Assembly: GCA_030680405.1 (NCBI GenBank)
Contig: JAUXVT010000001.1
Span: 40,556 to 104,555, forward strand
Reading direction: 5' to 3'
Source of the DNA: Thiobacillus sp.
GTDB taxonomy: Bacteria > Pseudomonadota > Gammaproteobacteria > Burkholderiales > Thiobacillaceae
DNA length: 64,000 bases
The notes under the pieces are model-generated. The model was not told the origin of the DNA. It searched no databases and saw only the letters and a program-made list of their open reading frames with translations. Both the position numbers and the translations under genes were made by a program. Shown here piece by piece: positions 53,886 through 62,687 of this stretch. Each line of letters starts with the position of its first letter. Position 1 is the first letter of the stretch.

Positions 53886-55259
53886 TCAGCGCATTTTTTT
53901 CTTATAGTGCCAGTACATGCCTTTAGCCGCTTTGTGCAGCATGCTTTCGTCTGAAATGTATTTGCGGTATATGCCTTCGGCCCGCTTTTCGAACGTCCAC
54001 TTCAGATAGTCCAGTACGGCACGATTACGATAGGCCTTGAAATAGGCATCGAGTTCGTCGCGTGAGTGGGCCTGACCGTTATCAGCGTACTTGGCGACAT
54101 ACGGCGAGAAATCGGGATACAGCCGCGATGCTCCCCAGTCGCCGTGCAGAGTTGTCTTCATGAAGTTGGCGATCAGCATGTCGTCGAAGACTTCGTAGCG
54201 GATCGCCGTCATTAGCGAATTTCGCGGCGCTTCGAAGGTGACGCCGCGATTGAAATTGCGATCGCTGATCTTGATATAGTGGTCCTGTCCGCCGACGCGC
54301 AAGTTAACGTAATCCAGATGCGTGGCAAGGTGTTCAATTGCCTTGAAATAGCGGTCGGCCAATTCACGCTCTTCGGCATCAAGCTTGTCGTTCCAGTCAT
54401 CACCAAAATCTGTCGCAGGCAGGATCGTCACTGGCAATTCGCGCGGGCGTATTTCCTCCCAACTATCGTCCATGCAGTCATAACGGACATAGGCCGGCAG
54501 CATCTGGCATTTGTCTGATTCAAAGCCGTTGCGGTAGTCGTCCAGTGAAGTGTGAAAGATATTGGCCCACGCCGAGTCCTCGCGCTGGTAGGTATGCATC
54601 GAGCTGAATGGGATGAAGTATTTGGCGCCAACGGTTTCGGTGCGATTGGCGTTGCGCTTTCCGATAGCGGGTGTGACTTCGGATGGCGCAATGTGGCTGC
54701 CGTCCTCATTAAAAAAATTGATCATGTCGGCGTCTCCATAGCGGCTGGAGAGCCCCATCATGAACGACACCGGATAACGCTTGATTATGCTGCGAACATG
54801 GTTTTCCCAACCGTGATCTGAGGCATCGGTGCGGTTGAACACCAGCCTGCCGTTGATATCAGCGAGCAACACTCCGTCTTGATTCAGATCAGAAATACAG
54901 TAGACCCGGACATGTTCTGACAGCGGGTACCAGCGACGATCCTGCATCACATGCACGTCAAAGCCCTGCCCCTTTAGGTCATCGTGGATGCGCTTGCCGA
55001 CATGATCGGGCAGCAGTATCTTCTTGCCAATCAGCTGCGGCATCGACTCCGGATTGAGATGATCGGGATGCCCATGCGACAGCCACACATATTCAGCACC
55101 GAGAATGCCCTGCATCTGGGTCGGGGGAATCTCGTGCGACTGACCCCAGCTACCAAAGTAGGCCTGCGGGGTGAACCACGGATCGGTGACGAGAACTGGA
55201 TTCCCGTTATCGTACAGGGTCAGGATGGCATTACCGATGGTTTCAAATCCGGTTTGCAT
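53886..55259 (-). CDS. MBL-fold metallohydrolase of the EPS operon
   Basis: 457 residues from MQTGFETIGNAILTLYDNG. VWLSHGHPDHLNPES is the HxHxDH zinc motif of metallo-beta-lactamase-fold enzymes, VLVTDPWFTP an early strand and VLLADINGRLVFNRTDASDH the later metal Asp/His region. The C-terminal third (from GRNFNRGVTFEA) lacks a known domain. The fold resembles UlaG-type lactonases. It is the last gene of the operon and overlaps the upstream O-ligase by 17 bases. Confidence 0.82.
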   Translation of the reverse strand: MQTGFETIGNAILTLYDNGNPVLVTDPWFTPQAYFGSWGQSHEIPPTQMQGILGAEYVWLSHGHPDHLNPESMPQLIGKKILLPDHVGKRIHDDLKGQGFDVHVMQDRRWYPLSEHVRVYCISDLNQDGVLLADINGRLVFNRTDASDHGWENHVRSIIKRYPVSFMMGLSSRYGDADMINFFNEDGSHIAPSEVTPAIGKRNANRTETVGAKYFIPFSSMHTYQREDSAWANIFHTSLDDYRNGFESDKCQMLPAYVRYDCMDDSWEEIRPRELPVTILPATDFGDDWNDKLDAEERELADRYFKAIEHLATHLDYVNLRVGGQDHYIKISDRNFNRGVTFEAPRNSLMTAIRYEVFDDMLIANFMKTTLHGDWGASRLYPDFSPYVAKYADNGQAHSRDELDAYFKAYRNRAVLDYLKWTFEKRAEGIYRKYISDESMLHKAAKGMYWHYKKKMR

Positions 55260-56559
55260 GACGAGGCTCGGTTGAATTGGCGGGCAGCCTTTCCTTGCGG
55301 GCAAAGGCCAAGATAGGCGCGGGCTGTTTTTCCAGAACCCCAGAAAACTTGGCGGCCAACACCAGAATGATCATCAGGTGGTATGGCAGATCGAAATACG
55401 CCATCCCAAGGAAGACGCCACCCGTGGCATAGCCAACCAAACTCACCTGAATCATGGCCGACAGATCGGACGCCCATTTGTTGTCGGGGTCCTTTTTGTA
55501 TCGCTTGATGATCTGCTGCGCACGAATCCAAGCCATCAACCCCAACAGCATGAACAAGGCGAAACCGATAAACCCCTGCTCACCCATGACTTCGAAATAA
55601 ATACTGTGTACGTCGCGGACGTTAAACGGATCAGGTGCGTACTGGCGGAAAACGGGTGGCTGCCACATTTCAAACCCCCCGCCGGTGATGCGATCTTTCG
55701 CCACATTGAACGCGGTGTGCCAGGCGTTGATCCGGCCTTGCGCCGACTGGTCTTCCTGATAGGTATTAATCGTGCTCATGCGGTCATACCATTCTTGGGG
55801 CATCACCGAGGCCAAGATGCCGACAGCAATTGCCATGTAGATGGCGGTGACAATTTTGTTTCGGCTTTTCAGCCACAGAAACAGCCCCATTGCCACCATC
55901 GCCACCAAACCGCCTCGCGACTGGCTGCCGATGGCCGCGACCCCCGTCAGCACCATGGCGCTGGCCAGCCCGATCTTGATCCAATGGCGGGTTTCCTGCA
56001 AATGCAGATAGCGGATGAGCGGAATCGTCATCACCAGCGCCAACGCCATTTCGTTGTTGCCGCCAATAAAGGTGCCGGCAGGCCCCTGCACACGGTAAGC
56101 GCCACCGTTGACGATGGTGAAAATACCCCCCTTAACACCATAAAACCCCAATGACAGTGCAATCACCCAGATCAACCAATGTAAATGCTGACGCTCTTTG
56201 AGAATGAGTGCAGTGAGGAAAATCATCAACTGAATCTTCCATACCTTGTTCCACTGGAACCAGGCCGCGTCGGGATAAAACGCAAAAAAGGTAGTGAACA
56301 GCATCCAGCCGACAAAGATCAGCAGAACGATCGTTTCACGCGTCCACGGCATCTCCTTTTTTTCCTTAGATGCCATGAAGGCCACGATGGTGACGAGGCC
56401 GACAATCATGGCAAAGGGGAAGTCGTATGCAAATCCCCACGCCAGCCGGTGCGGATTCATGTAGCCCAGCCATGACCACAGCAGGATGCCGACCCAGGGC
56501 CGCTTGAAGATGAAGGGAATCAGGCCAAAAATAATACCGGTGACAAGCAGGTCTCTCAT
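55243..56559 (-). CDS. O-antigen-ligase-like protein, exosortase-A system type
   Basis: 438 residues with about ten membrane segments. The features are those of the exosortase-A associated O-glycosylation ligase: FGLIPFIFKRPWVGILLWSW and LGYMNPHRLAWGFAYDFPFA at the start, WKIQLMIFLTALILKERQHL, and a large periplasmic loop with GRINAWHTAFNVAKD and DVHSIYFEVMGEQG (the conserved His). It probably polymerises or ligates EPS repeats in the periplasm. Overlaps its neighbours on both sides. Confidence 0.88.
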   Translation of the reverse strand: MRDLLVTGIIFGLIPFIFKRPWVGILLWSWLGYMNPHRLAWGFAYDFPFAMIVGLVTIVAFMASKEKKEMPWTRETIVLLIFVGWMLFTTFFAFYPDAAWFQWNKVWKIQLMIFLTALILKERQHLHWLIWVIALSLGFYGVKGGIFTIVNGGAYRVQGPAGTFIGGNNEMALALVMTIPLIRYLHLQETRHWIKIGLASAMVLTGVAAIGSQSRGGLVAMVAMGLFLWLKSRNKIVTAIYMAIAVGILASVMPQEWYDRMSTINTYQEDQSAQGRINAWHTAFNVAKDRITGGGFEMWQPPVFRQYAPDPFNVRDVHSIYFEVMGEQGFIGFALFMLLGLMAWIRAQQIIKRYKKDPDNKWASDLSAMIQVSLVGYATGGVFLGMAYFDLPYHLMIILVLAAKFSGVLEKQPAPILAFARKERLPANSTEPRHANRI

Positions 56560-57386
56560 GTGTTCCTTTCCTGAACCGTTTCAGGCGTAAACCACCGGAT
56601 ACGCCGGGGCAAAGCCATGCTCGCCAGCATACCGGAAGCCAGCCTCGCAACCAGTGCACGCTCGTGACGCAGGCCGCGGTCCTTGACTTGATACAAACGA
56701 CCCTTGCCCGGTTGCATCATGCCAAGCGTTTCGCCCTGTTCAAGCCGTGCAATGGCTTCGGCGTAGACCTCAGCACTATCCTGCACCGCGCGCCAGAACA
56801 GCACCAGTTCACTGTCGCCCTCGCTCACTTCGGGGCTGATGTGGGCAATCAGGCGGCCGGTGTCGATGCCGGAATCGATGTAATGCAATGTGCAGCCGAC
56901 CTTTTCCGGTTCGCCGTTATACAACGCCCAGAAGGTGCAGTCGGCGCCGCGATATTCCGGCGACAGCCCGCCATGGAGGTTGATGATGCCGAGGCGGCCT
57001 TCCTTGAGCAGATCGCCGCGGATCAGCGAGGTGCCAAACACGCAAATCAGGTCGGGCTGGAGTTCGCGCGCCAGTTTAACCACCTCGGGGTGATTGATGT
57101 GCGGAACTTCGCGCACGAGCTCGGGATGATCGAGCCGGGGTTCTCTATCCGAAAAAAAGAACTTCGCCTCGGGGTTGCCTTTGTAGCGGCGACGGTCGCG
57201 CAACCAGCGCCAGGTTTTGCGGAAAAGATTCTCGGGACGCAGCTTTTTCAGGGTTTTTTTAAGGTTCCACTCGCCGCTGGTTTCCTGCACGATGGCCAGC
57301 GCTTCGCCTGCGCGGCACAGGGTATTGGCGACGTGCAGGTGCCGGGCGCTGCGCCCGCACAGAATCATGAGCCGCAGCCGGCTCAT
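56556..57386 (-). CDS. Formyltransferase-family protein
   Basis: 276 residues from MSRLRLMILCGRSARHLHVA. ICVFGTSLIRGDLLKEGRLG, IINLHGGLSPEYRGADCTFW and HYIDSGIDTGRLIAHIS are the tetrahydrofolate-formyltransferase motifs (NLHxGxSPxYRG, DTG). The family makes formamido sugars or formyl-amino groups in glycans. It overlaps both neighbours by 4 bases. Confidence 0.88.
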   Translation of the reverse strand: MSRLRLMILCGRSARHLHVANTLCRAGEALAIVQETSGEWNLKKTLKKLRPENLFRKTWRWLRDRRRYKGNPEAKFFFSDREPRLDHPELVREVPHINHPEVVKLARELQPDLICVFGTSLIRGDLLKEGRLGIINLHGGLSPEYRGADCTFWALYNGEPEKVGCTLHYIDSGIDTGRLIAHISPEVSEGDSELVLFWRAVQDSAEVYAEAIARLEQGETLGMMQPGKGRLYQVKDRGLRHERALVARLASGMLASMALPRRIRWFTPETVQERNT

Positions 57387-58597
57387 CGCGGCAGCCCCTT
57401 GGCCACGGCAGGGACGGGGGGCACAGCCACATTGGCCATGTCCATGATCAATGCATCGGCAAAGAACTTGGCCGCCCAGTTGGGAAATTCGAAACGCGAA
57501 TATGCCCCCCAGATCGGCGCCGATCCGGGAATGGCGCCGCGCACGACGGGATCGTGGTCTCCCATCTGCTGGGTGCGCTTGACGTAGGCAATCGCCCGCC
57601 AGGCGGCATCGCGGTAGTTTTTGTCCCCGCTGATCTGCGCCAGCCGCAGCCAGCACAGCGCCATTTGCGCGACGCCGGTGACGCAGGCGTAGCTTGCCGT
57701 CGGCGTCCAGCCATCGTCAAAGGTTCCGGCAAGCCAGCCATCGCTGCGCTGTTTTTCCATCAGTCCACGGGCTGCGATTTCGGCTGCCCGGAGATAGCGT
57801 TCCTCGCCCAGCAGCACCGCCACTTCGATGAAACCCCGTATGGCATAGGCGATGGTGTGGGTGAAGGGGTGCCTGCCCGGTACAAAGGCATTAGTGGCAA
57901 ACCAGCCACTGGGTGTCTGCTGGCCGAGCGCCCAGTCGAGATTGCGCCGCGCTGCCGCCAGGAAACCGGCTTCGTTCGCCACTACGCCCATGGCCGCCAG
58001 CGCCCAGATGGCGCGCGTGTTGTAGACATGCGGCACGCCGTTGTGCTCATGCTTGCGATAGCACCCATCTTCATCCTGCTGCGCCACCAACCAGTGGCCG
58101 GCCCGTACCCCCGCTTCCAGACAGTCCGGTCGATTCAGCGATGTGGAGCCCGCCACCAGGCCATGCATGATCTGGCCCTGGTTGAAGATCACCGGGTGGC
58201 TGCCCGCCTCGCCAAAATGCCCTGGAAATGCGCCATCGGCGGTTTGCAGCGAGAGCTCCCAGTCGATCATTTTCTGTGCGCGCTCGATCAGTTCCGGCCG
58301 GTCGAGGTATTCCGCAGCGGCAATGAAAGTCTCGATGATGTAGCCGGTGGTCTCGGGATAGCTGGGCAGCCAGCCGTCCTCGAAGCTCCAGCCGGCGGCG
58401 ACCCCGCCCGCATCGGGCTTTTTCTTGCGCACATCCTGCGCGCGGCACAGCCAGTCGATGGCGCCCCGCAAATGGGTGCGGTGGTCCTGCTCGGGCTGCC
58501 GGGCGGTCCCAGCTATGTCCTGCATCACCAGGCGCAGATGGCGCCCTTGCCATGGCTTGTATCGCAGGGGAAGTTGTAACAGTGATGAAGGTTTCAT
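57383..58597 (-). CDS. Alpha/alpha-toroid protein of unknown activity
   Basis: 404 residues built of repeating helical pairs: YIIETFIAAAEYLDRPELIE, AQKMIDWELSLQTADGAFPG, RAIWALAAMGVVANEAGFLA, AYAIRGFIEVAVLLGEERYL and MALCWLRLAQISGDKNYRDA. That pattern fits an alpha6-toroid as in terpene-cyclase, glucuronyl-hydrolase or lyase/epimerase families. GWSFEDGWLPSYPETTG and HEHNGVPHVYNTRA look like substrate-cleft loops. Enzyme class not decided; a polymer-acting lyase or epimerase is a reasonable guess in this operon. Confidence 0.65.
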   Translation of the reverse strand: MKPSSLLQLPLRYKPWQGRHLRLVMQDIAGTARQPEQDHRTHLRGAIDWLCRAQDVRKKKPDAGGVAAGWSFEDGWLPSYPETTGYIIETFIAAAEYLDRPELIERAQKMIDWELSLQTADGAFPGHFGEAGSHPVIFNQGQIMHGLVAGSTSLNRPDCLEAGVRAGHWLVAQQDEDGCYRKHEHNGVPHVYNTRAIWALAAMGVVANEAGFLAAARRNLDWALGQQTPSGWFATNAFVPGRHPFTHTIAYAIRGFIEVAVLLGEERYLRAAEIAARGLMEKQRSDGWLAGTFDDGWTPTASYACVTGVAQMALCWLRLAQISGDKNYRDAAWRAIAYVKRTQQMGDHDPVVRGAIPGSAPIWGAYSRFEFPNWAAKFFADALIMDMANVAVPPVPAVAKGLPR

Positions 58598-58621
58598 AAT
58601 CCGGTTCAGATCAATTCCAGT

Positions 58622-60007
58622 TTACGCCGCAGCCTGTTTCAAGGCTTCGGTGAGCGGCACGTGGCTCACCACATAGCGATGCTTGCCGGAAGCTTCGGGC
58701 GGGATCTCGTCCAGCATGCGCAATTCCACCTGGAGCGCTTCACCCAGACGGACGTGCAGCCCAGCCACCACGGCATTCCGGGCGGCCTCGTTCCAGTTGG
58801 CATCCGGCACAATCTGCACTTCCATGCGGTCAAGCGCATGCTGAATGCACTTGAACTGGGCAATACCCGGCACGGCGCGCAGGACATAAATCACGGCCAG
58901 CGCATGCATGACACGGCCATCGGCGGCGATGACAAAATCGGTCTGCCGCCCCGTGACCTCGGCGATGACATGCAGGCCCTGCCCGCCGGCGACCGGCTCG
59001 CTGGAAAGCCGCAGCACATCGCCGGTTCGATAGCGGATAAAGGGCTGGGCCTCTGAAGCCAGGCCGGTAATCACGGCCTCGCCCGCCTGGCCCGGCGCCA
59101 CCGGCTGTCCGGCCTCATTCAGCACTTCGATGATGTGGCTTTCGCTCATCAGCAGCATCTGCCCGCCCGGCGCCTCGTGCGCGGTGAAACCGATGTCGCG
59201 GCTGCCAAATTCATTCGCCACGGGGGCGCCGAATATCCGTGCGATGAGATCGCGCTGGTGCGGGTAAAGCGGCTCGCCGGTCGTACACACGACGCGCAGC
59301 TTCGGCAAATGCAGCGTGCGTTGCCGCGCCTCGGCATGCGCAGCCAGCAACGCGACACTCGAAGCGTATCCATACAGGCACCTGGGCTGCCACGCCTGCA
59401 GCGCGTCGAGATAGTCATCCATGCGTTCGGGCGACATGGCGAAGGCATTCAGCACCAGCTGGTTCACCAGCCGGTCGCGCAGGGTCTTGATGCGGTCGGT
59501 CTTGTTGAGTTCCACCGGCGCGCCCCACAGATAGGCCTCGCGCTCGCCCGGCTCCACCCCCCACCAGCGCCGCGCGCGCATGCGCCCCGCCGCGTCCGAG
59601 GCCTGGCGGGTGCGGCCAAAGTAGAGGATCAGCGGTTCACCGCTGGAACCGCCGGTGGTGTACGGAAACACCCCGCCGGGCGCGCCGCGCCAGACCAGCG
59701 TCTCGACGTTGTCGCGGGCGTCGCGCTTGTTCATCGTCGGCAGGCGGGCGAGGTCAGCCAGTGTCACGCGGCCCACTCCTATCGCGTCATCCAGCGACGC
59801 CGCACGCAGACGGTCGGCGTGCCAGGGGCTGTGGGCCAGCGCACTGGCCAGCAGCCGATTCAGGCGCTGCGCCTGATAGGCCTCGATGCCCTCGCGCGAC
59901 AGCCACTGCGTGCGTTCGAGTTCGGCGAGCATCGCAAAGGTGGGGCGATGCATCGCCGCTTCCTGGGCGCGGTAAACGCTGCGGGCAAACCAGGCGGGCA
60001 CGCTCAT
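58622..60007 (-). CDS. CapK/phenylacetate-CoA-ligase-like adenylation protein
   Basis: 461 residues. GGVFPYTTGGSSGEPLILYF is the AMP-binding P-loop of the adenylate-forming family, VVCTTGEPLYPHQRDLIARI and NEFGSRDIGFTAHEAPGGQM the following motifs, and FIRYRTGDVLRLSSEP the Asp-containing hinge. CapK-like proteins are common in capsule and EPS loci and may activate an acyl group for sugar N- or O-acylation. It overlaps the upstream GT4 by 4 bases (ATGA). Confidence 0.87.
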   Translation of the reverse strand: MSVPAWFARSVYRAQEAAMHRPTFAMLAELERTQWLSREGIEAYQAQRLNRLLASALAHSPWHADRLRAASLDDAIGVGRVTLADLARLPTMNKRDARDNVETLVWRGAPGGVFPYTTGGSSGEPLILYFGRTRQASDAAGRMRARRWWGVEPGEREAYLWGAPVELNKTDRIKTLRDRLVNQLVLNAFAMSPERMDDYLDALQAWQPRCLYGYASSVALLAAHAEARQRTLHLPKLRVVCTTGEPLYPHQRDLIARIFGAPVANEFGSRDIGFTAHEAPGGQMLLMSESHIIEVLNEAGQPVAPGQAGEAVITGLASEAQPFIRYRTGDVLRLSSEPVAGGQGLHVIAEVTGRQTDFVIAADGRVMHALAVIYVLRAVPGIAQFKCIQHALDRMEVQIVPDANWNEAARNAVVAGLHVRLGEALQVELRMLDEIPPEASGKHRYVVSHVPLTEALKQAAA

Positions 60008-61254
60008 TTGGCGACAAGCTCCGGCTGCACCATCGCGCTATTGATGATGCGATCGTATGCGCGCAGCAGCTGCGCCACGCGCTTGTCCCACTGGTTGGCC
60101 TGGGCGTACTCGAGGATCTCGATGCGGCTCCAATCCTTGTTGAGTGCGGCGTCCAGCGCCTGCTGCAAGGCAGCCGCATCGCCGAACGGCACGATGCTGC
60201 CGAGTTCGTCGCGGCACACCACTTCGGCGTTGCCGCCGACGTCGGTGGTCACCACCGGCAGGCCGCAGGCCATCGCCTCGAGAAACACATTGGCCCAGCC
60301 TTCGTTGCGGGTGGCGAGCACGAAGACGTCGGATGCGGACAGCGCCCATTTGAGTTCGTCGGGCGGCAGCGTGCCGAGAAAATGCACGCGATCCCCTAAT
60401 CCAAGCCGCGCCACCTGAGCGTCGAGCTCGGCGCGAATGTCGCCTTCTGGACTGCCGCCGCCGACGATGACGTAATGCAGGTCGGGGTGGCGTTTGATCA
60501 GCGCCGGCAGGCAGTCGATAACGCGGTGCATGCCCTTGCGCTCGACCAGCGCGCCCACCGAGACCAGCACGCGCGCGTTTTCCGGCAGGCCATATCGGCT
60601 TCGCGCAGCAATGCGATCGACCGGATGAAAACATTCCATATCCACACCGTTGCCGACGACTTCGGTTTTGTCCATGGCCGCGCCGAGTTCGATCGCCAGC
60701 CGGCGCAGGGAATCGGAGACGGAGAACACCCGGGCGGCCGCTTCAAGGGTGCGCGACAGCCGCGGGCGCAGCGCGGGATTTCTGCTGTGCGGCACTTCGG
60801 TGCCGCGCAGGGTGATGGTCACCGGCAGGCCGAGCCAGCGCCCCAGTCGGGTCGCGGCTTCGCCGTCGGGGTAGGCAAAGTGGGCATCGATCAGTTGCGC
60901 GCCCTGCCGCTTCAGCCGCCGCAACAACCAGAAACTCGCCAGCGCCATCGACCAGCCGTCGAACTGGCGCAGCAGGACCGGCACTGACAGAAAACGCGGG
61001 TGATAGACGCGGATGCCCTGCTGCATTTCCAGCGCCGGCACTTGCGGACGGTAGCCGGGACGCAGTCTTCGGATCAGCGACTGCCCGGGAAACCACGGCT
61101 GCGGCGAGACGACGGCAAGCGGCCGATGCTGCGCGACGCGGAACATGCGCTCGCGGATGAACAGACCGGCGCCGGGACGTGCCGCGCTGGGGAAGAGCGC
61201 GCTGAACACGACCAGGTCGATGCGGTTCGATTCAGCAGTGCGATGCTCAGCCAA
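60004..61254 (-). CDS. Family 4 glycosyltransferase
   Basis: 416 residues if the TTG at 61254 (LAEHRTAESNR) is used; it overlaps the upstream stop, while longer readings are antisense to that gene. LVVFSALFPSAARPGAGLFI opens the N-domain, VLVSVGALVERKGMHRVIDC the C-domain, and EGWANVFLEAMACGLPVVTT the EX7E motif. Retaining GT-B enzyme of the EPS operon; overlaps CapK downstream. Confidence 0.87.
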   Translation of the reverse strand: MAEHRTAESNRIDLVVFSALFPSAARPGAGLFIRERMFRVAQHRPLAVVSPQPWFPGQSLIRRLRPGYRPQVPALEMQQGIRVYHPRFLSVPVLLRQFDGWSMALASFWLLRRLKRQGAQLIDAHFAYPDGEAATRLGRWLGLPVTITLRGTEVPHSRNPALRPRLSRTLEAAARVFSVSDSLRRLAIELGAAMDKTEVVGNGVDMECFHPVDRIAARSRYGLPENARVLVSVGALVERKGMHRVIDCLPALIKRHPDLHYVIVGGGSPEGDIRAELDAQVARLGLGDRVHFLGTLPPDELKWALSASDVFVLATRNEGWANVFLEAMACGLPVVTTDVGGNAEVVCRDELGSIVPFGDAAALQQALDAALNKDWSRIEILEYAQANQWDKRVAQLLRAYDRIINSAMVQPELVAK

Positions 61255-62473
61255 GCGCGGCCTCCATTCCCGGTTTGACGAGCCTGCCGTACACGCTGCG
61301 GTAGCGCGCCACGCTGGCGACCCAGTTGCGCTCGGCTTCGACGAACTGGCGGCCATTTTTCTTCATGCTGTCCCAGCCCTGCTCGTATTTCAGCAACGCC
61401 ACCACCTTGCTGGCGAGATCGCCCACATTGCCCGCATGGAACAACACGCCGGTCTTGCCGTCCTGGATCAGTTCCTTATGGCCGCCGACATCGGACGCCA
61501 CCATCAATCGTCCCTGCGCCATCGCTTCCAGCGGCTTCAGCGGCGTAACCAGGTTGGTCAGCCGCATCGGGTGGCGCGCATAAACCAGCACGTCGATCAG
61601 GTCATAATAGCGGTTCACTTCGGCGTGCGGCACGCGCCCGGTGAAAACCACGCGGTCTTTCAGATCGAGCGCCATCACCTGCTGCTTCAAGGCCGCATCC
61701 TGCGGTCCGCCGCCGACCAGAAGCACCTTCACGTCAGGCATCTGCTTGTGGATGGTCGGCAGCGCGGCGATCAGCAGATCCAGCCCTTCGTAGGCGTAGA
61801 ACGAACCGATGAAGCCGAGCACGCGGCTGTTGCCCAGGCCGAGCTTGAGTTTCAGTTCGGCGTCGGGTTTGCCGCCGACGGCGAATTTGTCGATGTCGAC
61901 CGCGTTGGGAATGACGGTGATCTTGTTCGGCGGGATGCCGCGCGTAACGAGATCGTTGCGCAGGCCTTCGCAAATGACGGTGACGGCGTCGGCGTTTTTC
62001 ACCGCCCAGGTTTCAAGCGCGCGGGTGAGCTTGTAGCGCAGGCTGCCTTCTTTGGTGCTGCCGTGATCGACTGCAGCATCCTCCCAGAAAGCGCGGATTT
62101 CATAGACCACGGGGATACCGAGTTTGCGCCCGACGCGTATCGCCGGCACCGCATCGAGCACCGGCGAATGCGCATGGATCACGTCGGGCTGCAGTTGTTT
62201 CGCCAGACCAAGCAGGCGCTTCTCAATCGCCCCCATGACTGCGAAGGGGTCGCCGCCCGGCAGCCTGGCAAGCAAACCAGTCGGCTTGGGGGTGCGGTAA
62301 AAATGCAGGCCGTCGGCGTCCTCTTCCAGCATGCTGTAATTCAACTGCTTGGGGCCGGACAGGTGATAGGTGTCCCAGCCCAGCTTTCTCTGGTTGCGCA
62401 GAATCGCCGCGCTGCGGAAAGTGTAGCCCGAGTGCAGCGGCAGGGTGTGGTCGAATACGTGAAGGATTTTCAT
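61247..62473 (-). CDS. Exosortase-A-associated GT4 glycosyltransferase (Daro_2409-like)
   Basis: 408 residues. MKILHVFDHTLPLHSGYTFR followed by SAAILRNQRKLGWDTYHLSG is the characteristic start of the exosortase-A GT4 subgroup. VLGFIGSFYAYEGLDLLIAA opens the C-domain and HPMRLTNLVTPLKPLEAMAQ with GRLMVASDVGGHKEL is the retaining-site motif. Overlaps the downstream GT4 by 8 bases. It follows a 214-base repeat-bearing gap downstream of asnB. Confidence 0.91.
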   Translation of the reverse strand: MKILHVFDHTLPLHSGYTFRSAAILRNQRKLGWDTYHLSGPKQLNYSMLEEDADGLHFYRTPKPTGLLARLPGGDPFAVMGAIEKRLLGLAKQLQPDVIHAHSPVLDAVPAIRVGRKLGIPVVYEIRAFWEDAAVDHGSTKEGSLRYKLTRALETWAVKNADAVTVICEGLRNDLVTRGIPPNKITVIPNAVDIDKFAVGGKPDAELKLKLGLGNSRVLGFIGSFYAYEGLDLLIAALPTIHKQMPDVKVLLVGGGPQDAALKQQVMALDLKDRVVFTGRVPHAEVNRYYDLIDVLVYARHPMRLTNLVTPLKPLEAMAQGRLMVASDVGGHKELIQDGKTGVLFHAGNVGDLASKVVALLKYEQGWDSMKKNGRQFVEAERNWVASVARYRSVYGRLVKPGMEAALG

Positions 62474-62502
62474 GACGTGTCAAACGAAGCTTGTTACAAC
62501 GT

Positions 62503-62670
62503 TGTCATTGCGAAGCGTAGCCGCAGCAATCCAGATTGCACGCAAACCGGAAATCTGAATATCGTGCTTCGCGCCGCGTTTCGATCGCGGTCGCAATGAC
62601 GTATGCATCCCTGAAACAGGGCTGCGGGTATGCGTGCAGTCTGGATTGCTTCGCGTTGCTCGCAATGACG
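62503..62670. repeat. Cluster of inverted-repeat elements (same family as 521-607)
   Basis: The left arm TGTCATTGCGAAGCGTAGCC (62503-62534) and the right arm CTGGATTGCTTCGCGTTGCT (62641-62670) are imperfect complements, with a third CGGTCGCAATGACG copy in between (around 62588-62601). The core CTGGATTGCTTCG matches the bioF-bioH element. No gene is seen in 62474-62687. Confidence 0.75.
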
Positions 62671-62687
62671 GAACATAAGGGCCAGCA

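Noticed and set aside
61145..62599. 484-codon + strand frame opposite the two GT4 genes
   Set aside because: Antisense to GT4 enzymes with EX7E motifs and runs through the intergenic repeat.
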